NCBI GenBank assembly: GCA_000611775.1
Contig: KK106983.1
Coordinates: 3,499,072 to 3,563,071, forward strand
DNA length: 64,000 nucleotides
Reading direction: 5' to 3'
Source: Umbilicaria muhlenbergii
Lineage: Eukaryota; Ascomycota; Lecanoromycetes; Umbilicariales; Umbilicariaceae
A program made the translations under genes and the position numbers. Under the pieces are notes generated by a model, which worked only from the letters and a program-made list of their open reading frames with translations, was not told where the DNA came from and searched no databases. Positions 1-11,665 of this stretch are shown in pieces (positions within the stretch are counted from its first letter, which is position 1; each line of letters begins with the position of its first letter).

Positions 1-3000
1 AGCTGCAAATGAACTTCCTCTGCATCAACTTTATGATCACAAGATCATTTTAAAAGATGAATAAAAATTCAGATACACACCTCTCTACAATATATCACAT
101 GAGGAACTGATGATGATGAAGAATTACATAATAGACAACTTATAAAAAAGTTTCATTAAAGTCAATCAATCATCAGTGACCTCACTGATTCTGTTTATAT
201 GAAAGAAAGATGAGTCTTTATAACTATGCATTAATTATCAAAAGCTGAATTCAATCATGAAGAAAGACTGATACTCATTATCTTTAATTGAAGAAATCTT
301 GACTCAGATTTTAAAAACAAAATACTTCATCAAGATTAATATACAACAGGCATTTTATCATATATGAATGAATCTTGAATCTGAAGACTTGACAACTTTT
401 TGAATGAAGCATGATTTTTACAAATATAAGATCTTGCCTTTCAGACTCATCAACAGATCAGTCATCTTTCAGCATTTTATTAATAATGTATTATTCAATC
501 TATTGAACACATGCTGTACAGCATATTTAAATGATATCTTAATTTATTCAGAATCCCTGTCTGAACATTAAATTCATGTTTGAATCATTTTAGAATGACT
601 GAGAAAGACAAATTTGCAAGCTGAAATTAAGAAGTGTAAATTTCACAAGACTGAAACTCAATACTTAAAACTGATCATAAGATGTCATGACATTTAAGTA
701 GACTCTGAAAAGATCATGATTATAAAGACTTAAGAAGTGCTCATTAATTTAAAACAGCTGCAGGCATTCTTAAGTTTTTGTAACTTCTACTGATGATTCA
801 TAAAGAGATATTTCAAAATCACAAAGCCTTTAATCAGACTGACAGGCAAGAACATACTCTTTAATATGTAAATTAAACAGTGTCTTCAAGCCTTTAATGA
901 ATTAAAGAACTGATTGATTAACATGTCAGTATTACAACACTTTAACTGAACTTGAACATGTTATCTTAAATGTGATTCATCTGATTTGATATTCACAGGA
1001 GTACTATCTCAGAAAGATAATTAAAAATTAATGCATTTAATGACATTTTTCTCTAAGAAACTCATATCAGCTGAATGCAATTACAAAATTTATGACAAGA
1101 AATTATTAATTATCATTTAACACTTACAAAAATGATGTGTTAAATTAACAGAAACAGAGGATCTGATTTAAATTTTAATCAATCATAAGACTCTGAAGTA
1201 CTTTATGATGATCAAGAAACTGACTCACAGACAAGTCAAATGAATTGAATTTTTCTCATAATTCAACTTTGTGATCACTTACTGAACAGACAAGGAAAAT
1301 GAAAAGGTGAACACACTCATTAAACACTCAAGTGATCAATTAAAGAAGAATGAGGATGATGAGTGATTATAATATTAATCTTAAATCATGCTCCTGAGTC
1401 ACTGCCTAAATTCATGTATTATTATTAAACAAAAGGAAAAAGCTCCTCAGCTTTTAAAACTGAATGAACAGACTCTGAATGAATTAAATGAACAGACTCT
1501 GAATGAACTGAATGAATAAACCCTGAATGAAACTTTAAATGAGTTGATTACTTGTTATATAAAAGCAGATGATTTCTGTCAAGAAATTTTAAGTTTATTA
1601 CAAATCAAAGCAAGACATTCAATTAAAATCTCTCTCAATAACTGTACTGAAGATGCAAATGATTGATTACTATATTAAGAACAGATATGAATCTCAGAAG
1701 CTGACAATGATTTAAATAAAAATAAGTTATGACTCTGACTGATTCAAGAAGCACATGAACAACCAGTCACAGAACATATTAAATACTGAAAGACTTTAAA
1801 ACTGCTTGCACGCTTCTACTACTGACCCTGAATGAACTGAACAGTCAGTCATTTTGTTCAAAATTGTCATATCTGCCGCTGAACAAAGAACATGAATGAG
1901 CAGTATTAAGGAGCTCTGAAATCACTTTCAATTTCAAGTCATTCATGACAAGATATTTCACTCAACTTGATTATTAAATTATTTGAAAGTGAAGGGTTCA
2001 ACACAATCCTGATAATCATTTGCAGACTGATCAAGGAGAGACATTATATCTTTTATTTAATAAATAAGAATGAGGGAATGTCAGCTGAATACATTACTGA
2101 ACTCTTGCTTCAAAATGTATGAAGATTTCATGAATTATCATGAACAATTACATCAGACTGAGGATCACAATTTGTAGCATTACTCTGAAAGTACTTATGT
2201 AAATAACTTTAAATCAGATTGAAACCTTCAATCACTTTTCACCCTGAGACAGATGAGCAGTCTGAAAATGTGAATGCAAATATTAAATGATATCTTAAAG
2301 CATTTGTGAACTATCAGCAAGATGACTGAGCAAAATGACTGTTAATAATTAAGTTCACAGTCAACAATGCAGATTCTGACTTCATCAAAGTTTCACTATT
2401 TTTTGTAAATAAAGAATATCACCTCTGAATGAGTTTTAATCTTAAACATTTGATCATCTCATCTCTGCTGACAAGAGAATGAATTCTGAAAGAAAAAGCT
2501 GATTTTATAATGAATTATATGAAGGTTTTACATGTGATGTTATAAGAGAATATGACAACAGCATAACTTCAACAAAAAGACTTTACAAACTGAACCTGAA
2601 TATTAACTTCAACATATCAAGTGAGAGACTTGATATGATTATTAATGAAAAACATTTAAATGACTCACCTGTTCAAGAAGCTGAATCACAAGAATAAAGA
2701 ATCTTTTCAAATTAAGAAGAAAGTTTTAACTTAAACATATGAGCTTGAACTGCTTAAATTAATAAAGATACACTCTGTCTTTCACACCTCTTTATTATGA
2801 CTCACTGTGAATGATTTTTTACTTAAATAAATTAAGTCACCTCTGTCACCTGTAATAACTAAACAGGCTGAACCAGAATGAGAAGTCAAGCAGATTAATG
2901 ACAGTCATTGATGAAGAAATAAACTACAGTACAAAATGACATGAAAAAAGTACTCACTTAACAAGATCTGATACAACATTGATGAATTTAAACACTCACC

Positions 3001-3400
3001 TGAACTGAAAGAGACATTTCATAAAAGGTACTTGAATAAGTTGATTGAGTCACTGAATACATCAATGACAAGGCAGAAAAGCAGATGATCAGCTCATGAA
3101 GTTCATTAAATAAAGAGAAGAGTAGTGTCAGGTTTACACTTAAACTGAATAATCTGAACCTGAACATCAAACTGAACTGAATGATTCAAATGATACTGAA
3201 TCAAATGACTGAACAGGTTAACATTGAATGACTGAATGAGTGAGCAGTGATTAAATTAATGAGCTTAATGTGTATATAAAAGTTTTAATCTTCATGCTCT
3301 TTCTTCCTTTTGCTTCTTAGATTAAAATTCTTCTCTGTAGTTAAATGTTAACCTGTTAAAACATATGCATTAATTCATAATTTGCATAATCCTGACAATA
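1..3400 (+). mobile_element. Degenerate Ty3/Gypsy chromovirus, family A copy 1, truncated by window start
   Basis: Conceptual translation on the plus strand, with many stops, reads as the 3' part of a Gypsy pol gene. Reverse transcriptase covers about 1-860 (motifs resembling LNY.KLN, AYLNDILIYSE and FCNFY). RNase H covers about 940-1330. The integrase follows: a CHIC..TKN zinc-binding piece near 1870, then a core with GSQFVALL and HPETDEQSENVNANIK near 2160-2290. A chromodomain-like end (LQYKMT.KKYS, then a YN.DEFKHSPEL-like stretch) lies near 2920-3020. The element continues into an LTR-like tail. The same order recurs at 7455-11665, differing mainly by C/T and G/A transitions. Stops fall in essentially every domain, so it is dead. 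Family placement rests on domain order and residual motifs. Confidence 0.88.
3215..3400 (+). repeat. Putative 3' LTR of family A copy 1
   Basis: This block, with a TATA-like stretch (TGTATATAAAAG) and a pyrimidine-rich run before CTTCTCTGTAG, is repeated at 11470-11665 directly after the same chromodomain end. The position after pol and the presence in both copies argue for an LTR. The exact left boundary cannot be set because no 5' partner is visible. The right edge is taken where the two copies stop matching. Confidence 0.6.
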
Positions 3401-5260
3401 ATCACCTCTGTCAAAGAGGTTAAATTATTTAAACATGTCACATTTAAATTCTTTTCACTTCAGCTGATTAGATGTTTCTTAACATCATTAAGTGCAGTTA
3501 ATAAAAAGCTTTCTACTGATTCTTAACATTAACAAGATGAGAAGGATGACAACTGCTACTTTTATCATTAATCAGATCACCTCACTCATGCCTGTTCTTA
3601 ACAGCAGATTAAACAAGCTTTCTTTTTCTAATGTAATGAATCTGTGAGTGAGCTTCATGTGAATTATGCAGACTTAAGCTCAGAGTCAGAAAATGAATAA
3701 TCTTCATTAAAATCACAGTTGAGGGTGAATTAATTTTCCTGTGCAACATGAACTCTTTGTTGAATCTTAATGAACATCATTTAAACAGTTTAAATGTTCT
3801 GAATGATCTGAACAGTCTGAATGATGACTCTGAGCTTTTCACATTATGATTATTTGTTACAGCTTGCTTTCTTTACTTTTAAGATGTTCTTATACTTTTT
3901 CACACTCTTGTAAACATCAGCTGTACAGCATATGTTCTTATTCATGCTCAACTGATTTTATTAATCTGTGACAGACTTGAGCTGAAGTCAGTTCTGTTGT
4001 TTAAATTGAAAAATGTACATGAGTTTGATGAAAACCTCATCAAAGGAAAAATCATTTATGTCATTTATCCTGACTTACATTTGAAGAAGCATAAAGAGAT
4101 TACTGTTCTTATATTAATAACAGATCTGAGTCAACATGACATAATTTTAAAGAAGTCATAAATGAACTGAAATCAATTATTATTAAATATGAAAGATAAC
4201 TTCATCATCTTCTCAGAGAAGTTTAAATAATTGAGATCATTATTATTTTCATCTTCTTAAATAGTTTCAAAAATCCTGCCTCAACCTGCTTTTACTGCAG
4301 ATGATAACTCTTTTCATGTGTGCAATATTGAAGCAACTTCATATGCAGTGTTAACTCATTAAAAGAGGGTACACATATTCATTATATTAATGAAAGACAT
4401 TAACAGACAACTGATGTTGAATTAAAAGTGTCATTCAGAGGAAATAAGTCTCAAGATGAATGCATCTGAACATTTTAAAAAGATACATCAAAAGCTATCT
4501 TCAGAATATCATGAGTACCTCAATGTTTTTAACTGCTCTGAGGTCAGCAAGCTTTCATCTCACTGCTTTTATAATCACAAAATTAAGCTGATGAGTGATG
4601 CTGCTTCACTTTAAAGCTGAGTTTATTATATGTCACCCTACAAGCTTCAGAAAGTTAAGAAATACCTTAATGAGAATCTTTTTAAAAACTTCATTACTTT
4701 AAGCAAGGCAGCTTACTTCTCACTGATGTTGTTCATTTTAAAGACAAATGATGACTTATGATTCTGTGTGAATTATCAGAAGCTCAATGCTTTCACAAAG
4801 CAGAATCATTATTTCTTATCACTTATTAAAAAGATGATTGAAAAGATTTTAAAATGCAAACATTTTATTAAACTTGACATTATCATCACCTTCAATAAGT
4901 TATGTATGCACTCAGATAATGAGAATTTTATGACTTTTATCACTGCTCTGAGCTTCTACAAATACTGCATTCTACTGTTCAGATTAATCAATGAATCAAG
5001 CATCTTTCAGCAGTACATTAATAACACTTTATAAAACTTTCTTAATAACTTTTATTAAGTTTATCTGAATGACATCCTCATCTACAGCAAGACCTGAAAG
5101 GAGCATAATCATCATGTTAAATAAATACTTCAGCATCTTCATGAAGTCAGCTTACAAGTTGATATTAAAAAGTGTAAATTTAATGTCTCTGAGACTGTCT
5201 TTCTAAAAGTCATCATATCAGGAGAAGGACTGTGTATGAATTCTTAAAAAATTAAAGCAG
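3401..5260 (+). mobile_element. Fragment of a second Ty3/Gypsy family (family B), degenerate
   Basis: The best-preserved part is 4450-5240, which translates to the linker and reverse transcriptase of a Gypsy element: an EYHEYLNVF-like stretch, SPYKLQKVKKYL, then FCVNYQKLNAFTKQNHY, then YLNDILIYSK. An open stretch of 88 codons survives at 4768-5034. Upstream (3400-4400) is decayed sequence with only hints of gag or protease, such as the DLSQHDIIL-like stretch near 4130. The reverse transcriptase is distinct in sequence from family A. The fragment ends near 5260, where gag-like sequence of the next element begins, so it is truncated on its 3' side. Confidence 0.75.
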
Positions 5261-6394
5261 TCATAAATTAAATTATATAAGACCTTGAATGAATTCAGCA
5301 TCCTGAACAGCTTATTTAAACATTAATGAACTGTTAAAACATTTGACTCAGATCTATGAAGACTCAGATTAAAAATGTACTGTCATTAATGAATTTCATA
5401 AGTTTTATTAAGAATTTAAAGACTTCTCATCCTTCTGAGCTGATTTTCAGTGATATGTTACTGAACTGAATGAGTTTTTTGATTCATACTGAATAGGAGA
5501 ACTTCTGAACAAGGTGAACAGCATTATTCAACAACAGTTAAACACTGATGATGACAGACCTGAAGATCTTTATGAACTCATCAAGTGCTGTCAGTGAATC
5601 AATCAAACTTTATGACTGCTTGATGCAAAGAAAATTATTAAAATGAATCAGACACCCCCTTCTGCAAGTTAAACTCATACAAGGACTGAATGTTTTATTA
5701 AGATCTTAAAATCAACTATCTGAATGATCACTGAGTCAGTTCCCTGAACACTGAACTGAACATCACACTCAGACGCCGCCAAAAAACAACAGATGAAGAA
5801 AGAATGTTACTTTAAATACAATGAACAGAGGCATCTTGCCTTAAACTGTTTAAATAAAAACAAAAAGAAAGAAACTTCTGCATCAAGATGCATGCAATGA
5901 ACTGATTTTAATTCTGATTTTGAATCAGATTCAGGAAAAGGCGTTTTTTTATCAAAGTCATGATAAGAAATGATGATAATCCTCTGATGATATTAATGCT
6001 GATGATTAATAAAAACATACTATTCACCTGAACATCATTTGAAGTGAATTGCAAGCTCACTCTGAATGAAGTTAAGTTATAAGCCAAGGCTCTACTTGAT
6101 ATTGAGTCAATTGAATATGCATTCATTAATGTTAATCTGGCAAAGACTCTGATTGAATGATCTGAAATTAAAGCAATATCATTGTCAAAGCTCTGAACCT
6201 TACATGATTTTCAGAAGAAGACAGTGAGATGAGTTACACACATGATTTATTTAATCATGAAGGTTTGCAGTCATTCTCAGTGACTCACCCTCATGATGAT
6301 TGTAGACATGAAAGATCTCAACATTATACTGAGACTTTCATGAATGAATCACACCTGAATTCTAATCAACCCTGTGAACCGGGTAGTGGTTTTC

Positions 6395-6530
6395 CCACTG
6401 AATGAAATGAAACTGAATGAAATGAACTGAACAAAACTGAATGAAACAAACTGAATGAAACTAAATGAATGAATCAAACTGAATGAACAAATAACACCAA
6501 AGAACTGAACACTGAACAAATAAACAAATT
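6395..6530. repeat. Low-complexity CTGAATGAA-type simple repeat
   Basis: Imperfect tandem runs of CTGAATGAA, CTGAACAAA and related 8-10-mers lie between the protease-like and linker parts of the element. Similar runs occur at about 1465-1530, 3170-3250 and 8930-9020. They look like slippage-prone repeats that decayed by transitions. Confidence 0.7.
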
Positions 6531-6819
6531 AAATGATTGAACCTGAATCACTGAAAACTTATCAGATTCTGAAGAAATTCATCACAAAAGCAGATCCTAA
6601 ATCAGTCTCTGCATCAAAAAATAATAACCCCTCACATGCAGTTAATATCAAGATGATCAGTGCAGCACTGTTCACATTAAATATGAAGAAAGACAATGAA
6701 ATCTTTGTTATCTTTATTCAACAGATCAAGAAAGCATTGAATTTTAAATTAAGATTAAGTGAATTAAATATCAAGATAATTCTCTCTTTCAAATATCATG
6801 ACCTGATTGATGTCTTTTT

Positions 6820-7442
6820 ACGCTGCACTATGGGTTGGGTTTTACTCAGTGAGTTTGGGTTTGGGTTGAGTTTGAGTTGGGTTTTGAGGTGAGTTATACA
6901 TGTTGAAACCCAACCCAGAAAAAACTCAACTCATTTAACTCAAACTCAGAAAATTCTGAGTTAACTCAGTACATACAAATAGTTATGGTAGTCTTTATGA
7001 TAGTCAAAAAAGTCAGTTCAAAAGGCGTCTTCTCAAGTCATTTTCAAGGTCATTTTTTGAGGCTGTCATCAAAGTCATTTTGAAAGCTGTTTTGAAAGCT
7101 GTTTTTCAAGGCCGTTTTGAAAGCTGCTTTTTGAGGCTGTCATTGAAGCTGTTTTGAAAGCTGTTTTTTGAGGCTGTCATTGAAGCTGTTTTGAAAGCTG
7201 TTTTTCAAGGCTGTTTTTCAAGGCTGTTGTTGAGGCTGTTTTGAAAGCTGTTTTGAAAGCTGCTTTGAAAGCTGTTTAAATGAGTCATATACATGAACTT
7301 GAACTGGGTTACCCAGTGAAAAACCCAACCCAAACTCAAAAAAACCTAACCCAGTGTGACTCAACCCAAAAAAAACCCAACCCAGTCTGAGTTGAGTCAC
7401 AATAGTCAAAACTCAACCCAAACTCAACTCATGATACAGTGT
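6820..7442. mobile_element. Non-autonomous TIR element (MITE, Mutator-like by target duplication) inserted in family A copy 2
   Basis: The element interrupts the pol reading frame between DVF and SKKAANE. The host sequence ATGTCTTTT is present on both sides (6810-6818 and 7443-7451). The next base, T on the left and C on the right, could extend this to 10 bp. The left end (ACGCTGCACTATGGG) and the reverse complement of the right end (ACACTGTATCATGAG) match except for transitions. GGGTTGGGTTT-type sequence extends the inverted arms to roughly 6820-6960 and 7290-7442. There is no coding capacity; the interior is a minisatellite. A 9-10 bp duplication is characteristic of the Mutator superfamily, so that assignment is an inference from length alone. 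Confidence 0.8.
7030..7280. repeat. Minisatellite of GAAAGCTGTTTT/CAAGGCTGTTTT units inside the TIR element
   Basis: About twenty imperfect copies of a 12-base motif (GAAAGCTGTTTT, TCAAGGCTGTTT and GAGGCTGTCATT variants) run head to tail between the two inverted arms. Higher-order repeats of about 37 bases are visible near 7130-7200. There is no coding potential beyond shadows. Confidence 0.8.
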
Positions 7443-9346
7443 ATGTCTTTTCTAAAAAGGCTGCAAATGAACTCCCTTCACATCAACTTTATGATCACAA
7501 GATCATCTTAAAAGGTGAGCAAAAGCTCAGATACACACTTCTCTACAACATGTCACATGAGGAACTGATAGTGGTGAAGAACTACATAAAAGACAACTTA
7601 CAAAAGAGTTTCATTGAAGTCAGTCAATCATCAGTGACCTCATCAATTCTGTTTATACAAAAGAAAGATGATTCTTTATAACTGTGCATTAACTACTGAA
7701 AGCTGAATTTGATTATGAAGAAAGACTGATACTCATTACCTTTAATTGAGGAAATCTTGACTCAGATTTTAAAGACAAAATACTTCATCAAGATTGATAT
7801 ACAACAGGCATTTCATCACATATGAATGAATCTTGAATCTGAAGACTTAATAACCTTTTGAATGAGACATGATTCTTACAAATATAAGATCTTGCCTTTT
7901 GAACTCATCAATGAATCAGTCACCTTTCAGCACTTTATTAATGATGTATTATTTAACCTATTGAACACATGCTGTACAGCATATTTGAATGATATTTTAA
8001 TTTATTTGAAATCCCTGTCTGAACACTGAACTCATGTTTGAATCATTTTAAAATGACTGAGAAAGGTGAATTTGCAGGCTGAAATCAAGAAGTGTGAATT
8101 TCACAAGACTGAAACTCAATACTTAAAACTGATCATAAGATGTCATGACATCTGAGTAAACTCTGAAAAGATCATGATTATAAAAACTTAAGAAGTGCTC
8201 ATTAATTTAAAACAGTTGCAGGTATTCTTAAGTTTTTGTAACTTCTACTGATGATTTATAAAAAGATATTTCAAAATCACAAAGCCTTTAATCAGATTGA
8301 CAGGCAAGAACATATTCTTTAATATGCAAACTGAACAGTGTCTTCAAGCCTTTAATGAACTAAAGAACTGATTGATTAATGTGTTAATATTATAATGCTT
8401 TAACTGAATCTGAACCTGTTATCTTAAATGTGACTCATCTGATCTGATATTCACAGGAGTACTATCTCAGAAAGATGATTAAAAATTAATGCATTCAATG
8501 ACATTTTTCTTTAAGAAACTCATATCAGCTGAATGTAATTATGAAATCTATGACAAGGAATTGTTAACTATCATTCAAAGCTTAAAAAAATGACATGCTG
8601 AACTGACTGAAATAAAGGATCTGATTCAAATTTTAATTAATTATAAAGCCTTGAAGTACTTTATGATGATCAAGAAATTAACTCATAAACAAGTCAGATG
8701 AGCTGAATTTTTTTCATAATTCAACTTTATGATCACCTACTGAACAAGCAAGGAAAATGAAAAGGTGAATGCACTCATTAAACATTCAAGTGATCAACTA
8801 AAGAAGAATGAGGATGATAAGTGATTATAATATTAATCTTAAATCATGCTACTGAGCTGCTGCTTAAACTTATGTATCATTGCTGAACAAAAGAAAAGAG
8901 CTCCTCAGCTTTTAAAATAAGCTGAATAAGCTTTAAATAATTTAAATGATGATCTGAATGATGTTCTGAATGAATCAACCCTGAATGAATCAACTGAACA
9001 GGCCTTGAATGAAACTTTAAATGAGTTGATTACTTGTTACATGAAAGCAGATGATTTCTGTCAGGAAGTTATAAACTTACTATGAACTGAAGCAAGACAT
9101 TTCATCAAAATCTCTCTCAGTGACTGTACTGAAGATGAAAACAGTCAATTACTGTATCAAGAACAGGTATGAGTCTCAGAAGTTAACAATGATTTAAATA
9201 AAAATAAGCTACAACTCTGACTGATTCAAGAAGCACATGAACAACCAGTCACAGAACATATTAAATACTGAAAGACTTTAAAACTGCTTGCACGCTTCTA
9301 CTACTGACCCTGAATGAACTGAACAGTCAGTCATTTTCCTTCAGAG

Positions 9347-10193
9347 TCAGTTCTGCCTTGGTTTCATCATCACTTTAATGATGATAAATATGAGCATTGA
9401 ACCTGAATTCTTTTGATGCATTTAGGTCAATGTACAGCTGATGAGCTGAATTGAAGTGAGTTAATATAATTGACTGAGAGAACATCATCTGTAGTTGATT
9501 AAATGCTTGAAGCTCTTATGAAGTTAACATGTCTACCTCTACTCTTTTAATTATCTTTTTTCTCACTGTGCCTTTAAATGATTTACCTGACTGCTTCTTA
9601 ATGATTTTATTTAATAGTGTTTTTCATTCCTGAAGCGGTTTCAAAATAGCTGTATACTTTAATATGTATTGTTGAAGGTACCTGATAAGATCAAGATATT
9701 TCTCAAGGGCGCTCAGTGATCTAGAGAATTCTAATCAGGTAATTGCTGTGAGCTTTTCTTTCACTGTTGTTAATCTTAAAGCATCAACTCTCTGCTCAAG
9801 GAGCTTTATTGAGGAATAATCAAGAAATGACTTCTTGAGAGAGAGGCAAATATTCTTCTTCACTAGCACCCTGAATACACTATCTAGGTGATGCAGGTGC
9901 TCATTCAGCATATTGAAGAATATAACAATGTCATTCATGTAAGCTCATGTGAATTTGTGTTGCTCTCAAAGGACTTTGTCTATCATTCTTTGTATATAAG
10001 CTGATGAGTTTTTATATTTTATCATCACCACTTTGAATACTTCCTGACCTCAGTGGGAGGACACTGTAAGCTTGTGACAGGTCTCTGATTTTACCCTTCA
10101 TTAATGAAAGAAGCTGCTACAATCTATCATTGATATGTAGTTGAATTCATGTACTGCTGTGAGGATCTCAGCTTGAGATGACATTAAATAAGT
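9347..10193 (-). mobile_element. Minus-strand fragment of a third Gypsy reverse transcriptase (family C)
   Basis: Read on the minus strand, 9938-9735 gives DIVIFFNMLNEHLHHLD followed by SLKKSFLDYSSIKLLEQRVD, and continues to an ALEKYL..IRYLQQYI stretch down to about 9610. This is the palm/thumb part of a Gypsy reverse transcriptase. It resembles 25380-25700 in the element at 21424-28353 (KSFLDYLSVQLLEQQVD). It lies opposite in orientation to the surrounding family A copy and replaces part of its integrase. The right limit coincides with the Tn5 mosaic-end match, so the junction may not be natural. Confidence 0.72.
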
Positions 10194-10212
10194 AGATGTG
10201 TATAAGAGACAG
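10194..10212 (+). other. Exact 19-base Tn5 mosaic end (sequencing-library adapter)
   Basis: The sequence AGATGTGTATAAGAGACAG matches all 19 bases of the Tn5 transposase mosaic end used in tagmentation libraries. On the minus strand it encodes the CLLYTS peptide well known from adapter-contaminated records. No further adapter arm is seen on the left. A natural origin in a fungal retroelement is very unlikely, so the join here should be treated as suspect. Confidence 0.93.
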
Positions 10213-10270
10213 GTTTTACTGTTATTATAACACTGTGTGTGTACTTGTTTAAACAATTGTTTTAATAACT

Positions 10271-10400
10271 GTTTTTTTATCACAAAATTTTGATGTTCCG
10301 CTCAAGATTTAAGGTTGAGCTCAAAGCGCTCAAAGGGTGCTAAGAGCGGCTGTTAGCTGAGACATGAGATCAGAAGCTCAGAGCGCTCAAAGTGATAAAA
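10271..10400. mobile_element. Possible small inverted-repeat element
   Basis: An inverted pair, GTTTTTTTATCAC (10271-10283) and GTGATAAAAAAT (10392-10403), encloses about 110 bases that still hold several CpGs and repeated GCTCAAAGCGCTC-like words, unlike the surrounding DNA. AATAACT occurs at 10264-10270 and again at 10401-10407, overlapping the right arm, and could be a target duplication. Size and arms fit a tiny MITE, but the nearby adapter sequence makes the context unreliable. Confidence 0.4.
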
Positions 10401-11469
10401 AATAACTCAGAGCTAACTTGCTAAATTGCTGATGATCAGACTGAGGATCACAGTTTGTAGCATTACTTTGAAAACACTTATGTGAACAACTCTGAATTAA
10501 ATTGAAACCTTCAACTACTTTTCATTCAGAGACAGATGAGCAGTCTGAAAATATAAATGTGAATGTTAAATGCTACCTTAAAGCATTTGTGAATTATCAG
10601 CAAGATGACTGAACTAAATGATTATCAATAATTAAGTTTACAGTCAACAATGCAGATTCTGACTTCATCAAAGTTTCATTATTCTTTGCAAATAAAGGAT
10701 ATCACCTCTGAATGAGTTTTAATCTTAAACATTCAATCACTTCACCTCTGCTGACAAGGGAATGAATTCTGAAAGAAAAAGCTGATTTCATAATAAATCA
10801 TATAAAGGTTTTACATGCAATGTTACAAGAGAACATGACAGCAGCACAACTTCAACAAAAAGACTTCACAAACTGAACTTGAACATTAACTTCAACATAT
10901 TAAGTAAAAGATCTGATATGATTGTCAACAAAAAACATTTAAATGACTCACTTGTTTAAAAAGCTGAATCACAAGAATGAAGAACCTTTTTAAATCAAGA
11001 AGAAAGTATTAACTTAAATATATGAACTTGAACTGCTTAAGTTAATAAAGATACATTCTTTCTTTCACATCTTCTTATTATGATTCACTGTGAATGATTT
11101 TTTACTTAAGTAAATTGAGTCATCACCGTCACCTGTAATAACTGAACAGGCTGAACTGAAATAAGAAGTTGAACAGATTAATGACAATTATTAATGAAGA
11201 AACAGATTACAGTACAGAGTAACATGAAAAAAATATTCATTTAACAAGACTTAATATAATGCTGAGGAATTCAAACACTCACTTAAACTGAAAGAGGTAT
11301 TTCATGAGAAGTACTTAAATAAGCTGACTGAGTCACTGAATACATCAACAACAAGGTAGAAAAGTAAATAATCAGCTCATGAAGCTCATTAAATAAAGAA
11401 GAGAGTAATGTCAGGTTTATATTTAAATATTAAATTGAATTAAATGATCTGAATGATGTACTGAACTGA

Positions 11470-11665
11470 TTAAACTGAACAGGTTAGCAGTAATTAAACT
11501 GAAAAAGTTAACAGTAATTAAATTAATGAATTTAACATATACATAAAAATTTTAATCTTCATGCTTTTTCTTTTTTTTGCTTCTTAAACTAGAATTCTTC
11601 TCTGTAGCTAAATGTCAATCATTAAAACATATGCATTAATTCATAATCTGTATAATCTTGATAAC
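11470..11665 (+). repeat. Putative 3' LTR of family A copy 2
   Basis: This stretch aligns with 3215-3400 after the chromodomain, sharing TTTTAATCTTCATGCT, the pyrimidine run, ATTCTTCTCTGTAG and ACATATGCATTAATTCATAAT. The match stops near 11665. The left boundary is approximate. Confidence 0.6.

Larger units (their letters stand above)
5261..11665 (+). mobile_element. Degenerate Ty3/Gypsy chromovirus, family A copy 2, interrupted twice
   Basis: Gag-like sequence runs 5290-5900 and ends in a CCHC zinc knuckle near 5805-5860, whose second Cys reads as Tyr. An aspartic protease-like stretch (AFINVNLAKTLIE, then ILINPVNRVVVFP) covers about 6040-6390. Pol follows from about 6780, is split by a TIR element at 6820-7442, and resumes as reverse transcriptase at 7452-8300 and RNase H at 8380-8760. 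The integrase is interrupted at 9347-10436 by foreign sequence replacing about 300 bp present in copy 1. Integrase resumes at 10437 and a chromodomain lies near 11160-11340. No 5' LTR is visible. Every domain has stops. Copy 1 at 1-3400 aligns to its 3' half. Confidence 0.85.
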
